From positions 1 through 64,000 of the forward strand of contig JAUCBJ010008623.1 of NCBI GenBank assembly GCA_032718475.1: a DNA stretch of 64,000 nt, written 5' to 3'. Below are positions 12,440-23,136 of the stretch, one piece after another; the first letter of the stretch is position 1, and each line of letters begins with the position of its first letter. The notes below the pieces were generated by a model. The model searched no databases and was not told where the DNA came from. It saw nothing but the letters and a program-made list of their open reading frames with translations. Source of the DNA: Nemertoderma westbladi (taxonomy: Eukaryota; Xenacoelomorpha; Nemertodermatida; Nemertodermatidae). The position numbers and the translations under genes are program-made.

Positions 12440-13340
12440 ATTTAGTCGCCTATGGGTATGGCGACGTGTCGGTGTCCGAGTTGGACATCTGTATTGGAGT
12501 CTCGCAGCGTACCAGTCGATTCAGTGCAGAACGCGCACCCCGCAGACACATTAAACCCGCGCGGAGGAGTGCGAAACTCAATTCACGGCGGATCCAACGA
12601 ATACACTCGGAGTACGGTGCCTCACGCTTCTCGGAGAGTAATATCCCGAGTCGCTTTACAAACTGAGACGTGGTTGGCGAGAAGCCACCATACGCCGAGA
12701 ATATGAGCGGCGTAAATGTCGCCAACTCAATTTCACGAATCCGCTCGTCGTAAAGATTACGCTTGCGGGCCTCGTGATGGATGTGGGCGTCGGTGAGAGG
12801 CATTGCAGCATTTGTGGGGGCTAGGGGGTTGAAGATATCCAGAGACATCTAGGAATATCTTCTGATACCTGAAACCCCAGAAACTGCAGACGGACACATC
12901 AAGGCGGGCTTGGTCGTCGGAGGAAGTGGAATGTCGGATGAACTGCTCACCGGTGACTGGCTGCAAATGAGGTTCGACCGCGACGTTATGCACTACTTCG
13001 GTTAGTGTAGTGGCGAAGAAATCGCGGACTTCATTGTGGCGAATAGACGGATAGAGCCGCCTGTAGGACACGACATAGCATGATTTACTGAAAATCGTGT
13101 CCCATAGGCGCACCGGTCCGGAAGAAGTCTCGGTTGCCAACCGTAGCGCAGGCATAGAGCGTCGCGGAACTCCTGCTTACCTAGGTGAGTGTTGTGGATC
13201 GTCACCAGGCGAGAGTTTAGCCAGGACAAAGCGCCCTTCTCGGATGTCAGCTCCCGTAGGTGTTGTTGGTCCCGATTGAGTCCGAAATGAACCTCCTTGA
13301 CCTTATTCTTCAGGTTGGCGGTTTCCCGGATTCTAATAAG
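12440..13340 (-). pseudogene. C-terminal half of R2-like non-LTR retroelement protein
   Basis: The minus strand, in three short frames broken by frameshifts, encodes the C-terminus of a reverse-transcriptase protein family common in invertebrate genomes. From N to C it shows LSWLNSRLVTIHNTHLGKQE; a zinc-knuckle-like pattern that is normally CxCG..F..xHAMSCPTGG and here has one Cys changed to Tyr (CAYGTRFSVNHAMSCPTGG); RHNEVRDFF; a nuclease-like core with ARLDVSVCSFWGFR and a downstream FLDV; then IFNPLAPTNAAM; and a helical end with FTPLIFSAYGGF and LLRAGLMCLRGARS. The zinc motif plus PD-(D/E)XK-like core is the arrangement of R2-type elements. The N-terminal half continues at 18931-22250; a Gypsy element was inserted between them. 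Confidence 0.8.
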
Positions 13341-13345
13341 GTTAG
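13341..13345. repeat. Target site duplication GTTAG, left copy
   Basis: GTTAG immediately precedes the 5' LTR and recurs at 18926-18930 immediately after the 3' LTR. A 5-bp duplication is typical of Ty3/Gypsy integration. Confidence 0.9.
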
Positions 13346-13613
13346 TGATACATACTCAATCGCATGCAATATATATAGGACGATTGCGATACTGGACTCA
13401 CCTGTCTGCATGTCGATTCTTTGTTATATATGTACATATAGCTACCGGTTGTGTACATACGACCTACCCGTTCTGCCATCTAGTACGGTCCGTCTGTAGT
13501 GCTGTCCAAGCACACTGCCTCGTTATTTCAGTATTTAGTTATTCATACTCATCTATATTATACAGCAAGATGTTTATGTTCATATTATTATTCGTCCACT
13601 AAAGGACTCAGCA
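13346..13613 (+). repeat. 5' LTR of the Gypsy element
   Basis: Starts TGATACATACTCAATCGC and ends GGACTCAGCA, so it has TG..CA termini. It matches 18659-18925 over its full length. A CATGCAATATATATAGG segment could supply a TATA-type promoter. Confidence 0.95.
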
Positions 13614-13630
13614 TGGCGCAGTTATTGTAG
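13614..13630 (+). promoter_or_regulatory. Putative primer binding site
   Basis: The sequence directly after the 5' LTR begins TGGCGCAGTTATTGTAG. The initial TGG fits pairing with the CCA end of a tRNA, as expected for a minus-strand primer site. The priming tRNA cannot be named from this window. Confidence 0.6.
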
Positions 13631-13824
13631 GGCTCAGTCATCATGAAACTGAGTTCAGGAGTTACCATCCATACGGGTACCGGACCTACTGCTTACAGCA
13701 CGTCTACTACCTAGGCTGCTGTTAGGCCTATTTATCCTTATAGGCCTACCAGTACTTGCAACTTGCTGCAGCACTGCATTGACAGCCTATCAACCTACAG
13801 ACCCTACCGGTACTGCATTCAGTA

Positions 13825-15070
13825 ATGTCTATTCCGGACCATGAAACCACTTCTGATTTGGTACAGCCAGATGCGGATAACCCATCTGCTAGTGGACTGA
13901 CTGCAACTACGGTCCCAGCTGTACACTCGCCCACACTTTTCAGCTTTGATTCAGCCGAGTCAGCTGAAATCGCATCCCTTAAGGACAGCTTGGCAACACT
14001 AGCTGCCAATCAACGCGATTTTGCCTCACATGACGTGAGCCAATCAATACAGGTTAGTCAATTGAGGCAGGCTCAGAAGCAACAAGCTTTTCAAGCTTCA
14101 CTGCAATTGCAATTTCAGCAACTCATGCAGCAGTTTACACCTGTAAACAATATATCTCCTAGCAACCCCGTCACCAGAGCCGCCCTACATTCGCCTACAC
14201 CACCACTGCAGGCTCCTCAAACACATGGCACTACACATGGAACTACAGCCACAACATTATCCAATTCGCAACAGACAGCCGGATTGCCTCGGCCCCCACA
14301 AAGCACTCAACGTCGAATTGAAACGTCGTACAAACCAGAATCCCTCACAAATGAGCATACACTTGCTCAATTTAAATGCTGGCTCGACCAATTTAGACGA
14401 TTTTATAGTGTAAATGAGAGGCGGATAATTGACCACAATTCCCAGATTGTCCATCTATATGGGTGTATCTCAAGAAAAACACAGGATGCCATGCATGTAA
14501 TAATGAAAGTTACAGACACATTGAGTGTAGATGAGATCCTAGATTTACTCTATGAGTATTTTCGCACCAAGACTAATGTTGTCTGTCGACGAGTGCAGTT
14601 TTACTTGGCTAAGCAAGCCCCAGGTGAATCGTTTGATGATTTTCATGTCCATTTGACAGATTTACAGGGTGACTCAGAACCTTGTGAACACTGCCGTGAC
14701 ACTTCGAGAAAAGATTTTCGAAACTTACGATGCACCCTCTCTCGAAGATGTACTCAGGGCCTGTCGGGCCCGTGAACAATCCGCCATGATGCATCAGGAG
14801 CAATCCCCTACTCTAAAGCAAACAAGGTGACAAAGGCTAAACCAGATTGGAAACAACAAAAAGGGCGTGGGCGCAGCATGTCCAGACATTGACAGTCTGA
14901 CTCAAGAAGCTCTCATCCTCGCCAATATAGCCAACCACCAGATGCTAAGGTAAATATCCGTAAATCCTGTCCAAAATGCATCACCGAGCACCCCCGGAAC
15001 CAATGTCATCATCGCAACAGTATATGTAACCACTGTGGATTAAAGGGCCACATTATCCCTGTATGCGCAA
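13825..15070 (+). pseudogene. Gypsy gag, frameshifted, with CCHC knuckle
   Basis: The main open part (13825-14775) starts MSIPDHETTSDLVQPDADNP and contains a Gln-rich coiled stretch (about residues 75-110) and a retrotransposon-gag helical core (FKCWLDQFRRFYSVNERR; later RVQFYLAKQAPGESFDDFHV). The reading then shifts frame at about 14670, and again around 14820-14900, where a stop also appears. The nucleocapsid end contains CPKC followed by a canonical C-x2-C-x4-H-x4-C knuckle, CNHCGLKGHIIPVC, near 15030-15066. These breaks mean no intact Gag is made from this copy. Gag would package element RNA in virus-like particles. Confidence 0.8.
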
Positions 15071-15075
15071 AAAAA

Positions 15076-15717
15076 TTGGCAAATACATCCAATCATGAAT
15101 CCAAAGCCAGCGGGGTATCTAAAACTAATGTCATACGCGGTGATAACTCATTAACAGAAAATGATGAAACAGTTGCATATAATGACACTGCTTCATTTGT
15201 CTATACACTGTCATCACACACACCAGGCCAGTATGACGTGGTTCCACATACCAATGTTGCCCACTCTAACAATGGCACTTCATTCATATGCACAATATTG
15301 CCGAATGCACCCTCTGGGGTCACTGTCACTGTCCATTGCCATAATGTTACATTTACTCGCTCTGCTGTACCCGATACCGGTGCAGATGATACAATAATTG
15401 GGTTTTCTGTATTGCAGAGTCAACAACTCAATTTATTCATCAATAAAATGGATACCATACGCCTCCTAGATGCAAATAACACAAAGTTAAATTGCCTGGG
15501 GTCTATACTCATAGATATTGAATATTATAAACGTACAGTTTCTACAAAGGCATATGTCACTGATGACCTCAATGAGCTGCTCATTTCCCGTGAAGTTTCA
15601 ATGGAGCATGATCTTTTGTCCCCAGTATTCCCTCTCCCGGCATACATGGCACCTCGCACAGATCACAACATAATGTCCATAGAATCTGTTACTACTCCTC
15701 CTTCTCCAAGTTCATAA
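15076..15717 (+). pseudogene. Gypsy aspartic protease segment
   Basis: This frame is continuous with the zinc knuckle just upstream, so it is part of a Gag-Pro reading frame and has no start of its own. The catalytic motif is AVPDTGADDTIIG (DTGA), followed by a beta-rich retropepsin-like region. The typical ILD/G flap-side motif is not obvious. The frame ends at 15717, and the reverse transcriptase continues in another frame from about 15710, so a frameshift separates the two in this copy. Confidence 0.75.
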
Positions 15718-16870
15718 GGACCGTACCACACTTATTAGTGCATTCAGTGAAGTTTTTGCAGGTAGTTCCCCAGATATCAAACTTCCACCTATGGCTGGCC
15801 CACCCATGAACATTTATCTACAGGATGATTATGTCCCTTATGCTGTACATGCAGCACGACCACTCCCTTACGCATTTCGCAATGAGGCCAAACATAATCT
15901 TGACATTATGGAACGCAAAGGCATTATAGCCAAGGCCACTGAACCTTCTGAATGGGTTAGCCCTATCGTTGTTACAGATAAAAAGAATGGTAAACTGAGA
16001 ATGTGTGTCGACCACACCAAACTCAACCTATATGTTCAGCGACCTATACACCCATTCCCTACCCCCCATGATGTTATTTTCGAGATTCCCAGCAGAATGA
16101 ACTTTTTCTCAACATTTGATGCCACACATGGGTACTGGCAAATCAAACTTGCCGAAAAAAGCCAACCATTAACCACCTTCCTCACTCCTTTTGGCCGATA
16201 TAAATATCTTCATGCCACAATGGGGCTATCATGCTCTGGCGACGAATATTGCCGATATGGAGATAAAGCTATCCACGGGCTCCATAATACTCGGAAAATC
16301 ATAGACGATGTCATCATTTATTCAGCTACATATCCCGAGCTTCTATGCCTAGTGCTCGAATTTCTATCCCGATGCCAAACTAATGATATTACACTGAATC
16401 CAGAAAAGCTGACATTTGCACAACCTTCTGTTGAATATGTTGGTTATATTATTGGAAGCAACGGAATACAAGCAGACCCTAAAAAGGTATCAGCCATTGC
16501 CGACTTCCCACTACCCACGACTATCAGTGACTTACGATCATTCTTTGGCCTCGTAACCCAATTGGCAGATTTCTTTGATGAAATTTCTGCTGCTGCTACA
16601 CCTCTTCGCCCATTATTGAAGACAAAGAATGAGTTATTGTGGAGTGATGGCCATACCATAGCATTCGACAATGTCAAACGGGCCCTCGTTTCCCCACCAG
16701 TGTTACAGCCCTTTAATCCATCACTCCCTACATTATTGCGGTCAGATGCATCACGCCTGAAAGGTTTAGGCTATGCACTTCTTCAGGACCATAGCAACAA
16801 GTTCTCATCCGTTCCTACTTGGCGCCTCGTCCAATGTGGCTCACGGTTTATAAATGAAACAGAGTCATGA
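15718..16870 (+). pseudogene. Gypsy reverse transcriptase and start of RNase H
   Basis: The frame is open from the end of the protease region, giving DRTTLISAFSEVFAG and then PYAVHAARPLPYAFR, a typical RT entry. RT landmarks are LRMCVDHTKLNLYV, FSTFDATHGYWQIKL (first catalytic Asp), TPFGRYKYLHATMGLSCSGD and IIDDVIIYS (the DD pair). The thumb/connection follows (VEYVGYIIGSNGIQADPKKV, LRSFFGLVTQLADFF), then the RNase H start (LLRSDASRLKGLGYALLQ). A TGA at 16868-16870 interrupts RNase H where related elements have a coding triplet between the TES and YSMVELE segments. The protein copies element RNA into DNA. Confidence 0.85.
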
Positions 16871-16876
16871 TATTCC

Positions 16877-18436
16877 ATGGTCGAGCTGGAGCTTTTTGCT
16901 GTTGTTTGGGCCACTATCAAGTGCAAACTATATTTGCGGGGTCTACATAGCTTCATTATTAAGATTGACCACAAACCTTTGGTACCTATCCTCAATGATT
17001 ATACACTAGATCTTATTGACAGCCCACGAATACAACGCTTAAGGGAGAAGCTGATACCCTTTGTATTCCGTGCCCGCTGGGTTCCTGGAAAGTCTCGCCA
17101 TATTGCTGATGCACTGTCCCGTGCACCCACAGCAGACCCAAGCCCACAAGATGATGTCCTAATCGATGACATCACCCACGAGAGTGTCATTCGACACATA
17201 AATTCGTTAGATGACCAATCTTCTGATGATGACTCCATTGCAGTCGACCCTGCACATAACTTTCTAATATCAGAGTCACTGAAGGACCCTAATTACCAGA
17301 CCCTGCTTTCATCACTTAAAACTGGTATTGAACCCCATTGCCTCGATAAATCCATACAGATGTTCAAGAACATTTATCCCCAACTATCTATCGATGGTCA
17401 ACTTGTTTTATATGGCACCCGCATTGTCGTTCCATCTTGTGCACGCCAGGAGATTCTACGTCAACTTCATGTATCCCACCAAGGGATAGATCGCACAAAG
17501 CGCAGAGCCCGTCAGGTACTCTATTGGCCTGGCATGGGCAATGATATAACAACCACAATAGAATCATGTGAAGTGTGTCAGAAATATTGCCCCAGCCAAC
17601 CCCACGAATCTATGATGCCTACACCTCGACCAAATAGACCTTTTCAACAAGTATCGACAGATTTGTTTTCATTTGCCAATCAGGAATATATGGTATATGT
17701 TGATCGATTCTCAGGTTGGCCCATAGTGGAACAGTTCAATCAATGTGCCACATCATTGCTGGTTATAACAGCCATGATTCGCTATTTCAAGGACACTGGT
17801 GTCCCCATTGAATTATCTTCTGATGGAGGCTCACAATTTGACTCCAAAGAGTTCAAAGCATTCTGTACAGAATGGAACATCAGACAACGCATATCTTCAC
17901 CAGAACATCCGCAGTCCAATGGACATGCGGAATCATCCGTGAAAGCCATGAAGGCTTTAGTAAAGAAATGTCAGAGTACCACGGGTAATCTGATGAAGGA
18001 AAAATTATGTGAAGCGATACTCGAATGGCGCAACACTCCCCTTCCATCTGGCCTCTCACCAGCCCAGCTCCTTTACAAACGCCCCTTACAGTCAAGGGTT
18101 CCCATTCACCATAGCTTATTCAAACCTGAATTTCAGGCATCCAGTCGGGATGTTGCTCACCGTGCCACTTACCACCAGCAGGAAACTGAGGATCGTTATA
18201 ATGAGTCGGCACACTCGCTTCAGCCTTTTTCAATTGGAGATAATGTGAGGATTCAAAACCAAGCCACCAAACTGTGGGACCAAACTGGTGTTGTCTCATC
18301 AATAACAGGACCTAGACGGTATGAGGTTCGACAACCAACAGGTCGCATTCTCATCCGTAATAGGCGCTTCCTTAGACCCGCTTCCTTAGAGCGCTTGAAT
18401 TGCCAGTTGCAGATGAAATCGCTACTCCTCATTTAG
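16877..18436 (+). pseudogene. Gypsy RNase H remainder and integrase
   Basis: The frame is continuous with the RT frame except for the TGA at 16868. It opens with MVELELFAVVWATIKCKLYL and IIKIDHKPLVPIL (RNase H). The integrase zinc domain follows (LHVSHQGIDRTKRRARQVLY, then ESCEVCQ), then the DDE core: VSTDLFSF, IELSSDGGSQFDSKEF, and SSPEHPQSNGHAESSVKAMK with the Glu. The C-terminus has LSPAQLLYKRPLQSRVP and a GDNVRIQNQATKLWDQTGVV chromatin-side domain. This 519-residue part is intact. K02A2.6-like Gypsy elements have the same layout. Confidence 0.88.
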
Positions 18437-18551
18437 ATAACACATAGATTGAAGATAAACATAAAACTGTCACACTTGATTTGACACTGAAGGTAATCCC
18501 TGCTAGATGCAGCATACGACCCACACATCCTCCACGAGCTTATGGTTTTAC

Positions 18552-18658
18552 TCCATAGATCTCAAACTATTTCGACCTTGAAGGGGGAATTGACACTGGT
18601 TGAAACATACTCATTTTCTACCATAGATCTCAAACTATTTCGATCTTGAAGGGGGAAT
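18552..18658 (+). promoter_or_regulatory. Polypurine tract, duplicated
   Basis: A purine-rich CTTGAAGGGGGAAT lies directly before the 3' LTR, where plus-strand synthesis would be primed. A block of about 40 bp with the same tract (18552-18592) is repeated at 18621-18658, with about 28 bp between. The second copy abuts the LTR and is the likely functional one. Confidence 0.75.
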
Positions 18659-18925
18659 TGATACATACTCAATCGCATGCAATATATATAGGACGATTGC
18701 AATACTGGACTCACCTGTCTGCATGTCGATTCTTTGTTATATATATACATATAGCTACCGGTTGCGTACATACGACCTACCCGTTCTGCCGTCTAGCACG
18801 GTCCGTCTGTAGTGCTGTCCAAGCACAATGCTTCGTTATTTCAGTATTTAGTATTCATACTCATCTATATTATACAGCAAGATGTTTATGTTCATATTAT
18901 TATTTGTCCACTAAAAGACTCAGCA
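18659..18925 (+). repeat. 3' LTR of the Gypsy element
   Basis: Matches 13346-13613, with nine substitutions (mostly transitions) and one missing T in TAGTATT. It is followed by GTTAG, the right target site duplication. Confidence 0.95.
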
Positions 18926-18930
18926 GTTAG
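18926..18930. repeat. Target site duplication GTTAG, right copy
   Basis: Matches 13341-13345. Removing the Gypsy element together with one GTTAG rejoins the two halves of the minus-strand retroelement. Confidence 0.9.
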
Positions 18931-20395
18931 TAGCCTCTTTTTGCAGTTACACTCTTTATTTTACGTTACCCCCTTTTTAAATGGTGCACATAACAATCTA
19001 GAATTGCTATATTGCTCCTCTAGGTCGGTCGGAAGCAGGATTGCTAAACTTCCAAGGCGCACTGGGAGTGAACAGAGTTCCTGTTCCGCAGGAGTGATGG
19101 CAGGCTGCCCCGCTAACGGCGCAAGACACTTCTCGACGGCAGCCTCGAGATCTCCAAACCGATCCGTAGACTGCGGAATAACGCGCGATATGTATCGCCA
19201 ACGCGCCGACAACCCAATCGCGGGGCCCGCGTATACGCAGTGCGGGTCAATGGCGGCGATTCCTTTGAGACGCTCCACCTGTCGGACAAACTCGGTAACC
19301 TTGGCGTCGATGAACTCCTGTCGGAACTCTTCAGTGCCGACGGCGCCGCCGAGGAGTCGGCACCCACGGACCTCGATCGTAAAGCAGGGTTCCGGGAATA
19401 GGGACTCTGCTTCTCCGAGAAACTCTGGCTTTACGAGGAGGACACATTTCGTTGGAAAGTACCCATATAAAGGACCCCGAGCAGCTACTACGTCCCACCA
19501 TTTCCGGAGCACAGACAGCGTTCAGCCGCATTCCCGTCGTCCGCATACCACTTCTGGTTCACGCTGGACGCTTCCTCCAGCTCATCTAACAGCGGGATCG
19601 TCCCAACGGCGTAGCTCGGCATGGCGAGAGGGTCGCCCTGGGTAAAACCCTCGGCCGAGTATATACACTCGCCCCCGATAAACAGTTTAGTTGGCTGGGT
19701 GTAGCAGTTGGAAACCGCAGTCTTAAGATGCCGATATTGTGTGTCACAGCGCTGCAGTTTAATGAATTAAACGCTTTGTTTGCGTCCACTTGTAGAACTG
19801 CCTTGCACCCGTCGCTGTCAAACGGGTCATTTAGACTATGTACGGCGTGTTGAATCCCCGCTTTCTGCCCGCAACATAACTGTACTGAGCCACCAACAGT
19901 CTGTAGATCATACGAGACGCTCGCAATGATTGACTTTCCGATAATGCATTGGAGTACCTCCCCTATGCCAATCGGCCTGACGCCCGGGCACTTATCTATA
20001 GCAACCAGGCGAGCCGAGAGTAACGATGAGAGACGGCCAGAATCAATTGGTGTTTGGGCAACCTTTCTCGCTGCCATGGCGATGCTTGAACATAGCTCAG
20101 AAGAGGCTCCCCGGAATCGGGTGGCAATGTACTTCCATCCCTGGACGTTGAGACCGGAAGGGCCAGCAGCATTCCCGTTAATATGAAGGAGGCTAGTGAG
20201 AACCAACTGGGCATCAATCTTCTCGAATATAAGTCCATGGAACTCAGGTGCCCGAACAAATCCCTCCAGCAATGTCGTATTGTCTGCTGTTTCTGCAGGG
20301 GGATGTTTGTCCAACAGAAACTCCTTCACAGTTTTAGTGACTCCGTTCTTATCTGTAACTATCTGGCTAAGTTTAAGTAACCCTCCCTTAGACAG
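18931..20395 (-). pseudogene. Reverse transcriptase half of R2-like retroelement
   Basis: The minus strand shows an RT with a few frameshifts. Near the N side are VKEFLLDKHPPAE and EGFVRAPEFHGLIF; the fingers/palm has NGNAAGPSGLNVQGWKYIA and ARLVAIDKCPGVRPIGIGEV. VLQVDANKAFNSLN carries the first catalytic Asp, and the palm YADDGNAA lies at about 19555-19580 after a frame change at about 19640-19690. The thumb follows in the 19512-18961 frame (LRKWWDVVAARGPLYGYFPT, KCVLLVKPEFLGEAESLF). The protein runs off at the Gypsy insertion; its C-terminus is at 13340-12440. The family is widespread in invertebrates; assigning it to R2-like elements rests on the C-terminal zinc and nuclease-like motifs. 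Confidence 0.85.
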
Positions 20396-22250
20396 CTGTC
20401 TAGACTACGAACGGCTGCACTCACATTGCCGACCAGCATGTGCCAGCAGAAAGCGAGCTCAGCTGCATTATTATGGATGGTTGCCACGTGGGAGGAACCA
20501 CATTTGAGGTGGGCTTGGATTGCGCTGGCCTCTTGGAGAAGTTCTTCAAACTGGCCGAGTTTCCAAGATTTCATGCGACGTTCTAAAACTCGTCGGTGGG
20601 TTGCTGCGTTGGATGAGCGGGATAGTTTCTGTAGGAGGAGGGCGGGGAGAATCATTAACGCTGTTAGAGCAGCATTCTCGAGTCCGAAGTCGCCACTGAA
20701 CATGTTGAGGAGCCGTGACATCTCGGAAACGACCTCGCGACCGGCCGCGCCTGGGGGAAGAAGAAACAAATTCGATCGCCAATGGACTATCACATTGTAC
20801 ACTCGATGTAATGTGTCTAAGAAAGCAGGGGCAGGTATTGGTTGTCCGAACCAAGATATCGTTGGTGACCTTGTTGTAAACATTGAAGAAGGCCTTTGAC
20901 GGACAACTGGACAAACCTGGGGAAGGTAAGGAATGGGTTTAGGGTTAATGGGACCAATGAAATTCTCACATCTCCCCACCAACAGCGGACCACAAATAGT
21001 GCAGTAACGCCCTTCCTTTGCGCATACACACTTAGTGCAACGCCCCCCAGATGCGCTGCAGCTACAACAATGGTTGCCACCCGACAGACTGGTGACAGGG
21101 GCATCCGACTGACTTGTGGTGGTGACAGGGACACCTGACAGACTGGTGACAGGGACATCCGACAGACTGGTGACAGGGACATCCGACCGACTGGTAGCAG
21201 TGACAGGGAGAAGGACACCCGACAGACTGGTGACAGGGACACCCGACAGTCTGGTGACAGGGACATCCGATAGACTGGTGGCGGTGACAGGGAGAAGGAC
21301 ACCCGACAGACCGGTAACAGGGACACCCGAAAAACTGGTGACAGGGACACCCGACAGACCAATGACAGGGGCACCCGACAAACCGGTGACAGGAATACCC
21401 AACAGATTGGTGGCGGTGACAGGGACACCCGACAGATTGGTGGCAGTGACAGGGACACCTGACAAACTTGTGACAGGGACACCCAACAGATTGGTGGCGG
21501 TGACAGGGGCACCCGAGAGATTGGTGGCAGTGGCAGTGACACCCAACAAACTTGTGACAGGGACACCTGACAAACTTGTGACAGGGACATCAGACAGACT
21601 GGTGGCGGTGGCAAGGACACCCGACAGACTGGTGACAGGGACACACGACAGACTGGTGACAGGGACACCCGACAAACTGGTGACAGGGACACCTGGAAGA
21701 CTAGTGGCGGGAACACCAGACGGACAGGTGACAGGGACACCTGACAAACTGGAGAGAGGGACACCCGATAGACTGGCGACAGGGACACCCAACATGCTGG
21801 TGGAGGGGACACATGACAGACTGTCACAGGGACATCAGACAGGCTGGTCACTGGGACGTCCGACAGACTGGACACAGGGACCTCACCAGAAAGCGGTGAA
21901 CTGAATCGAGGTGAAGGCGGACTACCTAGAGGACTATGGAATGTAAGGGAATCTTCCAATATTGTCTCATCTGCATCAACTAGAGTGACGTCACCAACGT
22001 TGGATGTACATTCCACGGGTTGAGACAGCGACACTCGTGATACGTCATCGACATTGTCCGGTAGGGACGACATAAGTGGTTGGGAAAACGAGCCTCTGTT
22101 CGGATTCCAGGGATTGTCGCATCTTCCTTCCTCCAGTAAGGCACAGCTGTCACATGGCCACCCTCGACTCTGACACCTACACCTCGAGGTCGTGCTGCAA
22201 CGGCCGCCAGCTCGCATCGAGTACTGACATTGGCAGCACCTTTTCGGCAT
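20390..22250 (-). pseudogene. N-terminal Cys-rich region of the R2-like retroelement
   Basis: The frame begins with an ATG at 22250 (MPKRCCQCQYSMRAGGRCS). It has a Cys-rich motif of the form CCxC..GRC....RCRCxxxGxxCxxCxxLxxGRCxN. A minisatellite region encoding an 8-residue SLSGVPVT repeat follows (minus frames 21845-21110), then a second, similar Cys motif (HCCSCSASGGRCTKCVCAKE, then GRYCTICGPLLVGRCEN) near 21075-20960. Next come a helical segment leading to RT (MSRLLNMFSGDFGLENAALT) and a frame change at about 20390. A one-base loss near 21820 changes the frame in the repeat. The Cys motifs may bind nucleic acid; that is inference. Confidence 0.75.
21110..21845. repeat. 24-bp coding minisatellite
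   Basis: About 30 units containing GGTGACAGGGACACCCGACA, with a 24-bp period and interspersed 30- and 33-bp variants carrying GGTGGCGGTGACAGGG. The period is a multiple of 3, so the array is open in two minus frames and adds 8-residue repeats to the retroelement protein. Several length variants preserve the frame. Confidence 0.93.
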
Positions 22251-22261
22251 AGCGACCTAGT

Positions 22262-23010
22262 TGCCCGTTATAGTATCCGTATCCAGAAATAACTCGCAAA
22301 TAACCGGCGAAAGCTGCTGTGCAATGCTGTGCAATACAGCCATTATGGATTTATTTGTTATGCAGGTTAGATATAGTAGTTCACTATTTGGTAACTATTC
22401 TCATTTGGGTTCATTCTTATTTTGGTTTCATGTATTTTATTCAGCCTTTAGTGGTATCAGTTTTTGGGTTTCATCTATTTACTACCGGTCTGATTTGTTT
22501 ATTTCTCTATTTCAGTATTGGTTTCATTTCCTGTATTATATTGGTCAATTGGTACTGTGCTGTATTTAGATAGGGTAGGGACTCACAGTACACTGCTGAT
22601 GATAGAGCTGTGTTTCCCCAGGTACAGTGTTTAAATCCTGAAACCCTTTATTTTTATCAAATTTAGTATGTAGACTTACCCCTTTTGGTGGACTAAATGT
22701 CCTGTATTTTCTAATAGGCCTATATAGGATAGTTATTCGTGCAGTTATTAAAGTGTTTATTTGTAGTTAGGTTTCATTTTTGATAGGAGACTGGATCACA
22801 TTGTTTCTATATATATATTTCGCCAGTCAGGTTGTACTGTACCCATATTGTTTCTTATATAACATACATATATATGTATAACATAATAGCATAATAAAAT
22901 AAAATAAATAACTAAATATGATGGATTATTTCACTATAAGATAGCATTTGTAGTATGCCTATGTAATATGTAATATGCCTATTCATATTGGTACTCATAA
23001 AACCTGTAGG
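22262..23010. other. No gene recognised
   Basis: T-rich sequence just upstream of the R2-like element start. The short frame at 22261-22573 is hydrophobic because of T-richness and has no recognisable motif. No RNA gene or element edge was identified. Confidence 0.4.
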
Positions 23011-23017
23011 TAATCTA

Positions 23018-23090
23018 ATGGCGCAGTGGTCAGATGGTTAAGGCGTTGGTTACATTACAGATAGGTTACGAGTTCGAATCCTAGTCGGGA
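23018..23090 (+). repeat. tRNA-like head, composite element copy A
   Basis: An A-box-like TGGTCAGATGG at 23027-23037 and a B-box-like AGTTCGAATCC at 23071-23081 are spaced as in a tRNA. The cloverleaf is degenerate, so this is a tRNA-derived sequence rather than a functional tRNA gene. It heads a module with a Pol II-like promoter that is repeated in diverged form at 62705. Confidence 0.65.
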
Positions 23091-23136
23091 AAATTGCATT
23101 TTGGGCAATTTATTTCATTTGATATAATTTGATAAA

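Larger units (their letters stand above)
13346..18925 (+). mobile_element. Ty3/Gypsy LTR retrotransposon, both LTRs present
   Basis: A 5.6-kb element with LTRs of 268 and 267 bp that begin TGATACATACTC and end ACTCAGCA. It is flanked by the direct repeat GTTAG. Inside, in order on the plus strand, are gag, a CCHC zinc knuckle, aspartic protease, reverse transcriptase, RNase H and integrase, which is the Ty3/Gypsy order. The LTRs differ by nine substitutions and one 1-bp indel by my alignment, about 3.4 percent, so the insertion is not very recent. Coding frames carry several frameshifts and one internal stop, so this copy is unlikely to be autonomous. It sits inside, and antisense to, an R2-like retroelement. 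Confidence 0.93.

Noticed and set aside
21116-21904. Plus-strand 262-codon repeat frame
   Set aside because: Shadow of the 24-bp minisatellite in the minus-strand retroelement protein.
23018-23090. Functional tRNA gene
   Set aside because: A and B boxes are present but acceptor and anticodon stems do not pair well; it is better explained as tRNA-derived.
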